DNA from: Adiantum capillus-veneris
Taxonomy: Eukaryota > Streptophyta > Polypodiopsida > Polypodiales > Pteridaceae
Direction: 5' to 3'
DNA length: 64,000 nt
Assembly (NCBI GenBank): GCA_014529385.2
Contig: CM043971.1
Coordinates: forward strand, 60,402,709 to 60,466,708
Positions 1 through 12,003 of this stretch are shown piece after piece. The translations under genes were made by a program, and so were the position numbers. How positions within the stretch are numbered: position 1 is the stretch's first letter; each line of letters opens with the position of its first letter. The notes beneath the pieces were generated by a model. The model did not search any database. It saw only the letters and a program-made list of their open reading frames with translations, and had not been told where the DNA came from.

Positions 1-1341
1 CCCAAACATATGTGCTTTTTTTAGCGCTGAGATGGTTAAGAAGGCCATTGACAGGATGAGGACTGGGAGAGCATATGATCATGATGGCTTAATGGCTGAG
101 CATTTCATGCATGCCAGAGATCTATTAGCAGAGCCTCTAGCAGTCATGTTTAACCGTGCCATGTGTGAGGGCTTGCCTGATACTTGGAGTCTATCTACTA
201 TTGTACCTATCTTCAAGTCAAGAGACCCTATGGAGCCAGGGAATTATTACACTATCATGATTGGACACACATTGGCACGGTTGTACGCATTCATTCTTGA
301 GCAACAACTGAGTAGATGGGCAGAGAGGGAGGGAGTGCGTGCAGTTGGACAGGCAAGGTTCAGGAGAGGTTTTTCTACTCTTGACCATATTTTGACACTC
401 ATGGCCATCATTGAGGAGGGCAGATCCCATGGGAGACGGATCTATTGTAGCTTTGTGGACTCCCGCAAAGCATTTGACACAGTACCCAAAGCTAGATTGA
501 TGCGCAAATTATAGGAGATGGGAGTACCCACAGAGCTCATTTGGGGGATCGTGGCATTGTACAGATCAGTAGTAGGGCATGTACATACCTCAGAGGGTCT
601 ATCTACACTGGTTCACTCCACTATTGGGGTGAAGCAGGGCTGCCCGCTCTCTCCTACTCTATTTGGTATGTATGTGGATGAGGTTTCTGACTACATTGAG
701 AGAGGTGGTGATAGAGGTGCACCACTGGCAGGGACATGGATTCTTGTGATGATATTGTGTTGATCTCCGACTCTCTGGAGGGATGCAACGTCACTTAGAT
801 GCTTTGCATAGGTTTGCCCATGAAAGTGGTTTGTTTGTCAACCTTGGTAAAATCAAGGTCATGGTATTTAATACCACCCCATAGTGGATTGGGAGGTCAG
901 TGCCCGCATTCACATACGGCCAGGAGGCAGTGGAGTATAGAGATGCTTATACTTACCTTGGAGTGGTTTTTAGTGGACCAACATTTTCATTGAGGAAAGC
1001 AGCAGAGACTAGATTGACCAAAGCCCATGCGGCATTAGGTAGATTGGAGAGGATGTGTTCACATGTTCAGTTTCAGGAGCCTCGGACGAAGCTCTGGCTC
1101 TTTGACACTTTGGTGTCTTCTGCATTGCTCTATGGAGCTGAGATATGGGGGCCTTCATTGGATCATCACGGGAGGACAGGTCGCACTGATGGATGGGGGA
1201 CATGGAGAAGCCTCTGGTCTCTATGATATCGCGGCTCATTAGAGCCAAGGCTTCAGTACCACGTGCCATTATCCGAACAGAGCTAGTTGCCCCCACTAGT
1301 GGTTGAGGCGCTCACCAGGTCTGTCTCCTTCATACACCGCA
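1..1341 (+). mobile_element. LINE A, part 1: ORF2 reverse transcriptase remnant
   Basis: This is a decayed ORF2 of a non-LTR retrotransposon, read in pieces at 32-514, 518-745 and about 900-1340. It shows plant LINE RT landmarks: the FKSRDPMEPGNYYTIMIGHT block, GFRRGFSTLDHI, the segment ending KAFDTVPKARL, and VKQGCPLSPTLFG. A TAG (512-514) interrupts it after the MRKL residues. A deletion of about 14 bases near 745 removes the first half of the YADD catalytic box that copy B (9622-11777) still has. A second TAG replaces CAG in NTTPQWI, judged against copy B. The copy enters from the left edge of the window. At 1342 it is cut by the gypsy element and resumes at 8172. It can no longer encode an active enzyme. 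Confidence 0.9.
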
Positions 1342-1346
1342 TGTGG

Positions 1347-1757
1347 TGTCACGATTGTGACGTATTCTTTACCTTCTTTACGTGATTCTCTTGCAGATAC
1401 AAAGACGTACCAGATCAGAGACCCCTATTCTCGAAAGGATGCGTCTTTTTCGACCAAGAGTTGCACCTGTTCGGGGAATAGCCATGCCTCTTCAGCGAAT
1501 GGCTGCACCTTTACGCCGAAGGGTTACAACTCTACAGCAGAGGGACACGACTATTGGCCTAGAGTCATGTCTATTGGCCTATGGTCATGTCTTTTGATCG
1601 TGTCTTTTCAGATTCTATATAAGAACCCTCTTGTAACAGATTCAATCAATCAAACACACATTCCTCTCTTGTGTCTTTGTCTCTAGTCTAGTTCAGTTTT
1701 CAGTTTTCATCTAAGTACAATTATGAATAAACACACTTAGTAGTAGTGTTCTTCACA
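1347..1757 (+). repeat. 5' LTR of gypsy element
   Basis: It starts TGTCACG and ends CTTCACA (TG...CA). A TATA box TATATAAG lies at 1616-1623 and the U5 part follows. The inverted-repeat-like start TCACGATTGTGA resembles a promoter palindrome, and the 3' copy has the perfect form TCACGATCGTGA. Confidence 0.96.
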
Positions 1758-1758
1758 G

Positions 1759-1770
1759 TGGTATCAGAGC
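1759..1770 (+). other. Primer binding site (tRNA-iMet) of gypsy element
   Basis: TGGTATCAGAGC lies one base after the 5' LTR. It is the standard plant initiator-Met tRNA complement, where minus-strand DNA synthesis starts. Confidence 0.93.
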
Positions 1771-2421
1771 AATTTTTTCCCGGGCCTCTTGACTTGGCGT
1801 CTACCTACCTTTGCCGTTGCTCACCCTACCCGCGACAATCTACGTGTTGTATGGCAGCAAAAGAACGGTGGTACACACACGAATCTGAGTATGAGGTAAC
1901 TTAAGTGTTTTATCCAATTCATACTTATACTATACTACAACATATAGTGATGTGTGTGTGCGACGTACCCGGCAACTTGCGAGTCCTTGCTCAAATTGGC
2001 CGCTCGTACCCTTTCGCATAAAAGGGCTTACCAACAGTCACACCCTTAGGGCACCAAGAGCCATACCTCTCCCCAAGCGCTAGTACTGTTCCCAGCGCTT
2101 GATCCTTGTAGCGTTTCATCTTTACGAGGCTGAATTTATTCGCTGGCTGAATTTGTTTTCGCTGGCTGAAATCCACGCTACAGCAATAAAACCATTACGC
2201 TGGCTGAAAGCCTATAACCACTTAAATTTATTAAAAGTTTCTGCCCGCCCAAAAGTTGACCGGCCGATCAAAAACTCACTTGGTTTAATTTACCTAAGGC
2301 TACATTAAAAATAAAATAAAATGGACAGCAGCGCAATCTTCTTACGGGAAATCTCCAGCGCTGGCTTTTCGGCACACACACTCCCTCGTGGTGATTCTTG
2401 CGCGCCAGCCTCGCATTCCTC
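1771..2421 (+). other. Gypsy 5' leader, no gene seen
   Basis: This is the untranslated stretch between the primer site and gag. I see no conserved coding. There is a small local repeat of CGCTGGCTGAA-like words near 2130-2210. Confidence 0.6.
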
Positions 2422-4180
2422 ATGGAGGATGACGCTTACGATGTTCCCGTTCTGTACTTGTCGTACGTAGACGAAGTGCCAGAAGAAATTCTCCCAGAGA
2501 TTCCCATTCTGCCAAAACCTGCTTCTGCACCCGTTTCCGAACCCATTCCAGTTCCGGAAATTCCCGCAGCCATTCCATCGCTGTTGTACTCTCCTGAACC
2601 ACCGAACCCGCTGGAACGTGAATACTTGGTACACATTTGTCAGCGCCTTTGGCTTCCAGCGTTGGTCGATTTGGAAAGTGACCGTTCAGTGTCAACAGGA
2701 CAAGTTACAGCATTACGAGTTCATCCTTACTCGTTTTCCGCACTTGGCACACCATATCCCATCTTGTTTCGTTGATAGTCTTTCGGAGATTCAGACTGCG
2801 CACACGTTGGTTCCTTTTCATTCGGAGGAAATTGTGCTAGATTATACTCCTCTTACCCCCGAGCCCGACGAGGTCGAGGATCTCACAGAGGTCGAGGATC
2901 TCGCAGAGTTCTTAGAGCCAATTCACACACCGTCAACTTTGGCTACAGGGTGGAGTTTTTTAGCTTCGCCTCGATACGAACTTTGACTTCATCATGTCAG
3001 AGACAGACCCATGACAGGGACAGATGGATGCTACTACACTCTTGGCTGCTATCCAACAGCAATTTGCAGTCCAAGCGTCACGTCAAGAGCAATTTGAAAC
3101 ACTACTTCATTCCTTATCAACAGAGGTCAAATCATTGAAGCAATCGACTTCTCCGCCCGATTCTAGTGCAGCTTCTTCCGTGAAGGGCCGATGCCAGATC
3201 AACCAGAACAAGTTAATAATCCTGAACTCCAATATCTTTTTCGCTTACACACAGAATCTAATAAAAAGAAAGTACACATTAAACCGCCAGAACCCTTTGA
3301 TGGCCGTCGTAATAAGCGAGTCATTGACCAATGGTTGTTCAAAATGGACACGTATTTCAATAATCTTGAATTGCCGGATGACAAGAAAGTGGCCTTAGCT
3401 GCTAGTCTCCTTAAAGATAGCGCCTTCCTATGGTGGCAAAATCGGGTAACCTTAGGCAAACACACATCGACGTGGGCAAAATTCAAGCGAGCGTTGTGTA
3501 AGGCTTTCGTGCCAGCTAGTGCCGATTTCCATGCACGCTTTGCTTTGCGTCACCTATGCCAGACAGGCTCAGTGGCTGCATATGTATCTCAGTTCCAAAG
3601 GTTGAACTTGGAGGTAATGACATTCAATCCCGACGACAAATTACACTATTTTGTCGACGGATTGGAGCCCACCTTACGTGATGATGTACATAAGGCTAAT
3701 CCCTCTACACTTGAAGAAGCCATCAGTTATGTGGAAAGACTAGGAGACTATCGTAGAGAAAATTTTCAGTCTGGTAGAGCCGGTGATCGCCCATCTGGTC
3801 GCGGACCTCGTGCTCCTTTTCGCAACCAGCGAGAAATCTCTTATTCAGGCTGCAGACAACAAAATGGCCCTAATTCTATGCAGTCACAATCAACTGCTAG
3901 TTCTTTATCCAGGTCTAATATTTGGAGTTCTAGAGCGCAGAACGGTAGACCTAATTTCCAAAATGATCGGTCTCTTTTCAATCGACGTCGTCGAAGCCGT
4001 CAAACTTTTCGGCCAAATTCATATTCAGACAGGCGTTGGTATGGCAATCAAGCTTCAACTTCTGCCGCTCCTCCTCAGCAGTCTACTTCACAACAGTCCA
4101 AAGATGGATTGTGTACAATTTGTGGTGGACCACACAGATGGTACCAATGTGATAAGAGACCTCAACCGTCCAATTTGTGA
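2422..4180 (+). pseudogene. Gypsy gag polyprotein, frameshifted
   Basis: Structural gag of the element at 1347-8171. The likely start is the ATG at 2422 (MEDDAYDVPVLYL...). The frame changes near 2700-2740, near 2990 and near 3190, so four reading segments are needed (2422-2740, 2740-2986, 3024-3190, 3191-4180). The last segment carries the retrotransposon gag core (RVIDQWLFKMDTYF, then AFLWWQNR and a FVDGLEPTLRDDV stretch). It ends in a basic Arg/Ser/Gln-rich tail with a CCHC-type knuckle CTICGGPHRWYQC. The knuckle spacing is C-x2-C-x3-H-x4-C, one residue shorter than the common form but usual in plant gypsy gag. A 5-residue repeat EVEDL occurs twice near 2871-2900. The protein would have packaged element RNA. 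It is now broken. Confidence 0.88.
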
Positions 4181-4207
4181 CGCAATGCTAATGCAGAGAC
4201 ACCTTTA

Positions 4208-7200
4208 ATGTTACCTTCCACTTCTGAGCAATCTACACCACAGCAAGATAAAGGCAAGCGTGTGGTTAGTACAATTCGTGTTTCTAAGGTGGCTACATTT
4301 CTTATGAAAAATGCCAATAATGCTAAGCCCGTTCCGAACACCTTGTCTAACGAGGTGTCTTCTTGGCTTCATACATGGCAAACCAATTAACATATTGGTC
4401 GACAGCGGTTGTTCTAATAACTTTGTGAGCACCAACATAGTGCATCGACTTAAATTGCCTACAGTTCAAAGTATTCAACCATATGATGTTGAATTAGCTG
4501 ATGGTTCATTTTTGACATGTAACACAATTGTTCAACACTTGCCATTTGACGTCCAAGATTATCAAGACAGCCTTTCTTTTTAAGTAATGCCATTATCCAC
4601 CTATGATATGATTCTTGGCCAATGTTGGTTATACCAATATGATCCTCTTATCAGTTTTCGAGGACATTCAATAACACTTTACAAGGATCGTCAACTCATT
4701 ACGATGAATGGCTTATTTCAAGTACAACCAGTAGCTGTTGTTTCTGCTTTGCAAGTTAAGCGGATGGTACGAAAATCTGACAATTTTACAGCACTCTTAA
4801 TGATACGTAGCACAGACGATGCTTCATTGGATACAATTCAATCCACACTAAAACCCAATCCAGCAGCTTATCTTGAGCAACCATTCTATAAACCATACTT
4901 GGACCTCTTTCCTGATGAATTGCCGAGCACCTTACCTCCTCGTAGACCGGTGGATCATCCTATTGATTTAATTCCTGGCAGTGCTCCGCCTACACGAGCT
5001 CCATATCGAGTCTCATATTTCGAATCTCAGGAAATTCAGCAACAACTCGTTGATTTGCTTGATAAAGGTCATATCCGTCCAAGTAAAAGTCCTTTTGGTG
5101 CTCCAGTTTTGTTAGTAAAGAAAAAAGATGGTTCTATGCGCTTGTGCATAGATTACCGCGCGTTAAATAAGCTGACAATCAAAAATAAATTTCCTCTTCT
5201 AAGGATTGATGAACTTTTTGATCAACTTTTGGGTGCTAAGATATTTTTGAAGATTGATTTGAAGTCTGGATATCATCAAATCAGAATTAAAGCAGGTGAT
5301 GAGTATAAAACTGCATTTAGAACAAAATATGGGCATTATGAATTTTTGGTAATTCCTTTTGGACTAACCAATGCTCGTGCATCGTTTATGACATTGATGA
5401 ATGAGATTTTTGGTCCATATCTGGATAAATTCGTTATAATTTATTTGGATGACATTCTCGTTTTTAGCAAGAATATTGCAGAGCATAAAGAACATCTTCG
5501 TTTGGTGTTTTTAATATTGGGGACTAATGTGCTTTATATCAACGAGAAAAGGAGCGAATTTTTCAAGGATCGGATCGACTATCTTGGCCATGTTATATCA
5601 GCTGATGGAATAGTAGTTGACCCTCAGAAAATCAAAGTTATTGTCGAGTGGCCTCTTCCAACAACAATATCTGATGTTCGCTCATTCTTGGGTTTGGCAA
5701 ATTTCTACCATACCAAGGTTTACAAGTTTTCGGACATTGATGCTCCTCTTTCAGAGTTGACGAAGTTTGAAAAGCTTACACGGTCCTCAGAAGCAGAAAA
5801 GTCTTTTAATGATCTTAAACAGGCTTTGACTACTACTCTAGTCATGGCCATTGCAGATCCTCTCAAACCATTTTTAGTAATGACAGATGCTTCAGATCGT
5901 GCTTCTGGTGGAGTATTAATGCAAAATGATAAGAGTTATTGCCTTTGATAGTAAAAAGTTTACTGCTATACAGATACGTTACCCAGTCTATGACAAAGAG
6001 TTCCTCGCCATTGTCCATGCCTATCGTACATGGAAACATTACCTTTTGGGAGCCGACTCTATTGTCAAAACGGATCATCAATCATTGCAGTATATTTTTA
6101 CACAACCAGTCATGAATCCTCGTCAAGGTCGATGGGTGGAATTCTTGGCAAATTTCCACATGACTATTGAATATGTTCCAGACTTCAGAATTCGGTAGCA
6201 GATGCACTCAGTCGAATGCCACAAGCTACAAACATGGCAATATCTACAGTTACTTTTGATATTCTTGATTGTTTCAAGAATGAATATTTGACAGGTCGAG
6301 ATTTTGCTGAAGTATTTCGAGTACTTCGCACAAATACTCCCACACAAGTAGAAATGAATCTGGTTGCAGCATATACATTAGAAGATAATCTGTTATATTA
6401 TGAAGACCGAATTTGTGTACCACACAATTTACGCATGAGGAAGATGATTATTCAAGAACATCATGAAGTTCCTTATACAGCCATCTTGGAATCAATAAAA
6501 CGTATAAATTATTGGCAACTGTATTTTATTGGCCTCAAATGAAGCAAGACGTAGTGAACTTTGTTAAAGCTTGTCACTCCTGCCAAACTATGAAGGCCTC
6601 AAGACAGTTACCACAAGGATTATTACAACCTTTACCAATTCCAAATGAACGCTGGGAAAGCATTAGTATGGATTTCATTACAACGTTGCCTAAATCATCA
6701 AAAGGCAATACTCAGATATTGGTGATTGTGGATCGATTTTCAAAGATGGCACATTTCATACCTTGCAAAACTACTGCTTGCAGCACCAGATATTGCTTCG
6801 TTATTTGTGCAACATATATTTCGAATCCATGGACTACCAAAATCAATAATTTTAGATCGAGATCCCAAGTTCACATGACATTTTTGGACTTCCTTATTCA
6901 AGTCATTGGGAACGAATCTTTTATTCAGTTCAGCTTATCATCCACAGACTAATGGACAAACTGAACGAGCGAATCAAATATTGGAGGAAATGTTGCGACA
7001 TTACATACAAACCCGCCTAAATTCTTGGGAAGAATATTTGCCTTTGGTGAAGTTTGCTTACAATAATTCTTTTCATTCAGCGATTGGAATGACTCCTTTC
7101 CAAGCAACATTTGGACTTACTCCATTGATTCCTGCAAACTTTGTGATTCAACATAAAGTTGCTTGATCAATTGGTAAATGAAATGCAAGATATCCTTCTT

Positions 7201-7731
7201 CAGATCAAGGACAGATTGGCACATGTTCGATAGACTTATCAAAAGCAAGCAAATAAACACCGTCGCCATACAGAATTTCAAGAAGGAGATTTGGTGTTAC
7301 TATATGTTGCCTCACATCGATACAAAACAGTAAAGTCTGTTTTTCCCAAGTTACAGCCTAAGTATTATGGTCCTTTCAAGATTTTGAAGAAGTATTCTAC
7401 AGTTAGTTACAGAATCGAACTTCCAATAGCATGAGGAAAGATTCATCCAACATTTCACATTTCTTGGTTAAAGAAATATATTCCAGGAGATTCAATTATT
7501 CCAGATGTCTCATCCTATGTTCCAGAAATTGAGGAAGAACACTTGATTTTAGTCCCAGAACTTATTCTTGATGTTCGACAAAAGGAGACAAGAAGGAAAA
7601 TTATTATTGAGTTTCTAGTCAAGTGGATGGACCTTGAAGAGTCAGACTCTACTTGGCAAACGGATGAAGAAATGCAACAATACCCTAACCTTTTACAAGA
7701 ATTTTTTGATAAACGCATGACAATTATTTAA
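4208..7731 (+). pseudogene. Gypsy pol: protease, RT, RNase H, integrase, chromodomain-like tail
   Basis: Order seen: aspartic protease with NILVDSGCSNNF (about 4390-4430); TAA at 4581-4583 shortly before the [11 protein letters not shown] block; RT (about 4990-5500) with [14 protein letters not shown] and catalytic YLDDILVFS; RNase H starting [13 protein letters not shown] (about 5870); a frameshift near 5930; a second frameshift near 6195 at the VADALSR equivalent; integrase zinc region with CHSCQ (about 6570); and the DDE core (first Asp in SMDFITTLP, Glu in NGQTERANQ near 6957). The middle integrase Asp is lost in a frameshifted stretch around 6780-6905. Two further stops (near 7228 and 7433) precede the C-terminus, which has LVKWMDLEESDSTWQ, a chromodomain-like block. 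This places the element with chromoviruses. It is non-functional, with at least five lesions. Confidence 0.92.
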
Positions 7732-7750
7732 TAACAGGGTTTTATTTTAA

Positions 7751-7761
7751 ATGGGAGGGAA
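7751..7761 (+). other. Polypurine tract of gypsy element
   Basis: The purine-rich run ATGGGAGGGAA abuts the 3' LTR, the expected plus-strand priming site. Confidence 0.85.
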
Positions 7762-8171
7762 TGTCACGATCGTGACGTATTCTTTACCTTCTTTACGTGA
7801 TTCTCTTGCAGATACAAAGACGTACCAGATCAGAGACCCCTATTCTTGAAAGGATGCGTCTCTTCGACCAAGAGTTGCACCTGTTCGGCGAATAGCCATG
7901 CCTCTTGAGCGAATGGCTGCACCTTTACGCCGAAGGGTTACAACTCTACAGCAGAGGGACATGACTATTGGCCTAGAGTCATGTCTATTGGCCTATGGTC
8001 ATGTCTTTTGATCGTGTCTTTTCAGATTCTATATAAGAACCCTCTTGTAACAGATTCAATCAATCAAACACACATTCCTCTCTTGTGTCTTTGTTTCTAG
8101 TCTAGTTCAGTTTTCAGTTTTCATCTAAGTACAGTTATGAATAAACACACTTAGTAGTAGTGTTCTTCACA
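7762..8171 (+). repeat. 3' LTR of gypsy element
   Basis: It matches 1347-1757 end to end (TGTCACG...CTTCACA), with TATATAAG at 8030-8037. It is followed by the TSD TGTGG (8172-8176). Confidence 0.96.
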
Positions 8172-8892
8172 TGTGGGAACTTCCCAGAGACAGATATGCC
8201 CGCCTTGCACTTGAGTCCTCTCGACAGTTAGCCATGCAGGGAGATGCAACATGTTGGTATGGGGAGATGACATCATGGTTTCAAGTGCATGGGTTCAACA
8301 TAGACATATTGCCTCCCTTTGAGTACTCACAGGATGCACCCTCTCTGACTCTTACACAGTCCGAGATCACCAGGCTCATCCAGACACAAGGAGGACATGG
8401 ATACAGCTAGCATAGGAGGTGGGCACGAAGATGGCTTTTTACAGAGAGCATCTTCTCCAGCTTACGGAGGACGGTTTTGTGACGAGGCCCAGATACATGG
8501 ACACCCACTTGGCTCATGGGATACGATGTGCTATTGGCCGGCACACATCTTCACACCATTGTGGATCGAGACTAGGAGATACAATGGAGTACCAATAGAG
8601 GCCAGGACATGCCCTTGTGTGACATGGAGCCTGAGACATAGTTACACTACACATGCCACTGCCCTGTCTACTCCGAGATACAAGGCCGCTTCCATTGCTT
8701 GTTCAGAGAGGGCGTTGGACCACTCTCCAAAGTCATGAGGTACGAGGATCAGAGATGCCTGGGTTTGTTTCTGCTCGAGCTGTGCAGACACAGAGAGAGC
8801 CTGATGAGAGGAGAGGCTAGCTAGTCTTAGAGACACATCACAGACTTCTTTAGAGTAGACAGCAGGACACTTGGAGGAGCTACTACCACAGC
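8172..8892 (+). mobile_element. LINE A, part 2: ORF2 C-terminal part
   Basis: This continues the LINE interrupted at 1341. It reads MWELPRDRYARLALESSRQ and then the FYREHLLQLTEDGFV region near 8436-8480, with deletions relative to copy B. The C-terminal Cys/His finger, clear in copy B as CPLCDIEPETELHYTCHC, is damaged here (8610-8660). It runs into the 3' UTR and is cut at 8892 by a MITE. Confidence 0.88.
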
Positions 8893-9190
8893 CATAGCAG
8901 CTAAGATACGGGACAAGACATTTTATACGGGGTGTTTAATACGTGTACTAAAATAAAATACATCGGTTTTTTTCAAATAGATATTTTTTACAAGTATTAT
9001 ATTATATGGGTAAACACAAAGGTATATAATTTATTGAAGTCAAATGTTGTACATAATTAAATGGCAAGTTGACATCTATAGATCCTAAACTCTAAGGCAA
9101 GCCGACTTTTATTAAAGCTTATAAATTGTCCACGTTTTTTAACAAAGCAACGTACTGAACGTTTTAAAACGTCGTTTTTTAGCTGCTATG
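8893..9190 (+). mobile_element. hAT-like MITE, 298 bp
   Basis: This AT-rich insertion has perfect 12-bp terminal inverted repeats, CATAGCAGCTAA (8893-8904) and its complement (9179-9190). An 8-bp direct duplication ACCACAGC (8885-8892 and 9191-9198) flanks it. The empty site exists in LINE copy B near 11350-11357. An 8-bp TSD with CA...TG ends points to the hAT superfamily. No coding capacity, so non-autonomous. Confidence 0.85.
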
Positions 9191-9597
9191 ACCACAGCAG
9201 AGCTTGTCGCCTCACACTAGAGGCACATTGATCGACCGAGCGACTAAGCTGGGGAGATCCAAACGCCCACGATTGCGAAGGACTGCACAACATCGACGGA
9301 GGCCACATCAGAGGATTCGGATCACTTTGGCCCAACATGCACGATGCCTGGTCAGACTCTTGCCATGGAGGAGATTGATGAGATCCGCCAGCGATCGATG
9401 CTGGATCTCTTGTGATTTTAGCTATCCCATCTGGGTGCTTAGTTCACACCTACCAGTTTAGGATTCCATAGTATTTTACTTTTGTCATTTTGCCATTTCA
9501 TTTTGTTACTTTGACTTTGTATCAGATCCACCACATTGTAACGTTCTGGTCTCATAGGTCACTTTGGCCTTTTGAAGACGTTAATATTTCATTTCAT
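9191..9597 (+). mobile_element. LINE A, part 3: 3' UTR
   Basis: It is homologous to 11350-11777 of copy B. It ends GACGTTAATATTTCATTTCAT and then runs straight into (CT)n. There is no poly(A). Confidence 0.85.
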
Positions 9598-9621
9598 CTC
9601 TCTCTCTCTCTCTCTCTCTCC
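9597..9621. repeat. (CT)n between LINE A and LINE B
   Basis: Twelve or so CT units. They form the 3' boundary of LINE A and the 5' boundary of truncated LINE B at once. Confidence 0.95.
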
Positions 9622-9638
9622 TACCTACTCTATTTGGT

Positions 9639-10916
9639 ATGTATGTAGATGAGGTTTCTGACTACATTGAGAGAGATGGTGATAGAGGTGCACAGCTGGC
9701 AGGGACATGGATTCCACTATTGTTATATGCTGATGATATTGTGTTGATTTCCGACTCTCCGGAGGGGATGCAACGTCACTTGGATGCTTTGCATAGGTTT
9801 GCCCAGGAAAGCGGTTTGTCCGTTAACCTTGGTAAAACCAAGGTCATGATATTTAATACCACCCCACAGTGGATCAGGAGGTCAACGCCCGCCTTCACAT
9901 ACGGCCAGGAGAAGGTGGAGTATACAGATGCTTACACTTACCTTGGAGTGGTTTTTAGTGGGCCAACATTTTCATTGAGGAGGGCAGCAGAGACTAGATT
10001 GACTAGAGCCCATGCAGCATTGGGTAGATTGGAAAGGATGTGTTCAAAGGTTCAGTTTGAGGAGCCTCGGACGAAGCTTTGGCTCTTTGACACTTTGGTG
10101 GCTTCTGCATTGCTTTATGGAGCTGAGATTTGGGGACCTTCATTGGATCATCACGGGAGGACAGGCCGTAGTGATGGATGGGGGGACATGGAGAAGCCTC
10201 TGGTCTCTCTGATCTCGCGGCTCATTAGAGCCAAGGCTTCAATACCACGTGCTATTGTACAAGCAGAGCTAGCTGCCCCCCAACTGGTGGTTGAGGCGCT
10301 CACCAGATCTGTCTCCTTCATACACTGCATGTGGGAACTTCCTAGAGACAGATATGCACGCCTTGCACTTGAGTCCTCTCGATAGTTAGCCATGCAGGGA
10401 GATACAACATGCTGGTATGGGGAGATGACATCATGGTTTCGGGCGCATTGGTTTAGCATAGACAGATTCCCTCCCTTTCAGTACTCACAGGATGCACCCT
10501 CTCTGACTCTTACACAGTCCGAGATCACCAGGCTCATTCGCTAGGACTTGACTCAGCTAGACACCAAGAGGACATGGATACAGCCAGCACAGGAGCTGGG
10601 CACGAAGATGGCTTTCTACAGAGAGCATCTCCTCCTGCTTACGGAGGATGGTTTTGTCACGAGGCCCAGATACATGGACACCCACTTGCCTCATGGGATA
10701 CGATGTGCTATTGGCCAGATACGCACATCTTCACACCAGCTGCGGATCGAGACCGAGAAATACAGCAGAGTACCAGCAGAGGCCAGGACATGCCCCCTGT
10801 GTGACATCGAGCCTGAGACAGAGTTGCACTACACATGCCACTGCCTCGTGTACTACGAGATACGATGCCGCTTCCATTGCTTGTTCAGAGAGGGCTTTGT
10901 GAAGTTTGATTTCTAG
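9639..10916 (+). pseudogene. LINE B ORF2 fragment: RT palm/thumb and C-terminal zinc finger
   Basis: The protein would be the enzyme that nicks target DNA and copies element RNA in place. The copy begins within RT motif B/C (FGMYVDEVSDYIE), carries intact catalytic LLYADDIVLISDS, then the thumb (TKVMIFNTTPQWI, YTYLGVVFSGPTFSLR) and a C-terminal Cys/His finger CPLCDIEPETELHYTCHC (C-x2-C...H-x3-C). Two in-frame TAG codons, after LALESSR (10383-10385) and after RLIR (10542-10544), break it. The first is CAG in copy A. The last residues (FVKFDF) come from the AT-rich insertion at 10900. The endonuclease and RT fingers are missing through 5' truncation, as is common in LINE insertions. Confidence 0.9.
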
Positions 10917-11210
10917 GATTAAGTTTTTAAGATGTCTTATCCTTTTTTTTTTTTTTGCTTAAAGTTGAGTACTTGTTTTAAGCCAAATACATTGTGTCAA
11001 CTTATTTTACACATGCTTTTTTAAAAACATTTTTAAGTTAATAATGTTTTTGTTTTATCTAGTTTTGTTTCGTAGCAAACAAAGTGATTTAGTTAGTTTG
11101 TTTTTGTTTTTCTTTTCTTTTGTCCCTTGCTTTTATAGTTTTACGAGTGCTTTATTCCCTCTTATAATTCGTGAGTTCAGACTATTCTGAACTTATGAAG
11201 GTATATACAT
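10900..11210. other. AT-rich insertion in LINE B, about 311 bp
   Basis: Compared with copy A and copy F, a T-rich block replaces about six bases between GGGCTTTG and TCTCTAGAG. It has a small palindrome GTTCAG-N6-CTGAAC (11175-11192). I find no clear TSD or inverted termini, so its nature is open (old insertion or solo remnant). Confidence 0.55.
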
Positions 11211-11774
11211 TCTCTAGAGTCATGCGGTACGAGGATCAGAGATGCCTAGGTTTGTTTTTGCCGCAGACACAGAGAGAGCCTGATGAGAGGAGAGGCTAGC
11301 TAGTCCCAGAGACAGATCACAGACTTCTTTAGAGCTGCCACTGGACACCCGGAGGAGTTACTACCACAGCAGAGCTCGTCGCTTTACACCAGAGGAAACT
11401 GATCGGCCGAGTGACTGAGATGGGGAGATCCAGATGCCCATGACTGCGGAGGACTACATAGCATCGACGGAGGCTGCATCAAAGGATTCTGGTCACTTTG
11501 GCTCGACATGCACGACGCCCGGTCAGACTACTGGCCATGGAGGAGATTGATGAGATCCGCCAGCGACTGATGCTGGATCTCCTGTGATCTAGCTATCCCA
11601 GCTAGCTGTTTAGCTGCTTAGTCCACACCTAGCAGTTTAGGATTCCATAGTATTTTATTTTGTCATTTTGTCATCTTGTTACTGACTTCGTATCAGATCC
11701 ACCACATTGTAACTTTCTGGTCTCATAGGTCACTTTGGCCTTTTGAAGACGTTAATATAACGTTTCATTTCGTT

Positions 11775-11777
<3 letters not shown>

Positions 11778-11812
<35 letters not shown>
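11778..11812. repeat. (CT)n at LINE B 3' end
   Basis: About 17 CT units follow directly on the LINE 3' end TTTCAT. Confidence 0.95.
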
Positions 11813-11817
<5 letters not shown>

Positions 11818-11835
11818 GACTCAAATATCCCGTCT

Positions 11836-12003
11836 CAGTTTCACTTCTGGATCGTGTATCTAGAGGGCAAGAAGAATGTGATTGCAAATGCGCTATCTCG
11901 CAAGCCACACATTTCCGCGATCACAACAAGATTTCATCATGACTTTAATGATATGAGGGCAAGTACGCTTTCGATCAAGAGTTTGGCGTGGCATCATTTT
12001 TGA
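11836..12003 (+). pseudogene. Gypsy RNase H/connection fragment
   Basis: It reads FWIVYLEGKKNVIANALSR, followed by KPHISAIT and a TGA at 12001. The YLEGKKNV-ANALSR block is the conserved end of Ty3/gypsy RNase H (usual form ADALSR). It is a short, isolated fragment cut off on its left by the (CT)n tract. It belongs to a different gypsy family from the element at 1347-8171. Confidence 0.75.

Larger units (their letters stand above)
1347..8171 (+). mobile_element. Ty3/gypsy chromovirus-type LTR retrotransposon, degenerate
   Basis: The element has two LTRs (1347-1757 and 7762-8171), a tRNA-iMet primer site, gag, protease, RT, RNase H, integrase and a C-terminal chromodomain-like tail, so it is Ty3/gypsy in domain order. 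It is flanked by the 5-bp duplication TGTGG (1342-1346 and 8172-8176). Removing it restores the LINE sequence GCATGTGGGAAC seen uninterrupted at 10328-10339. By eye the LTRs differ by about eight substitutions and one 1-base indel over 411 bp (about 2%), suggesting a moderately recent insertion. The coding region nevertheless has several frameshifts and stops, so the copy is not autonomous. Confidence 0.96.
9622..11777 (+). mobile_element. LINE B, 5'-truncated non-LTR retrotransposon
   Basis: It starts inside the RT domain right after (CT)n and ends with the same 3' UTR as copy A, again followed by (CT)n. The body aligns with copy A throughout, apart from an AT-rich insertion at 10900-11210. 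The 3' UTR (about 11350-11777) recurs on the other strand at 19751-20000 and 37151-37400, so it is a reliable family marker. Confidence 0.92.
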
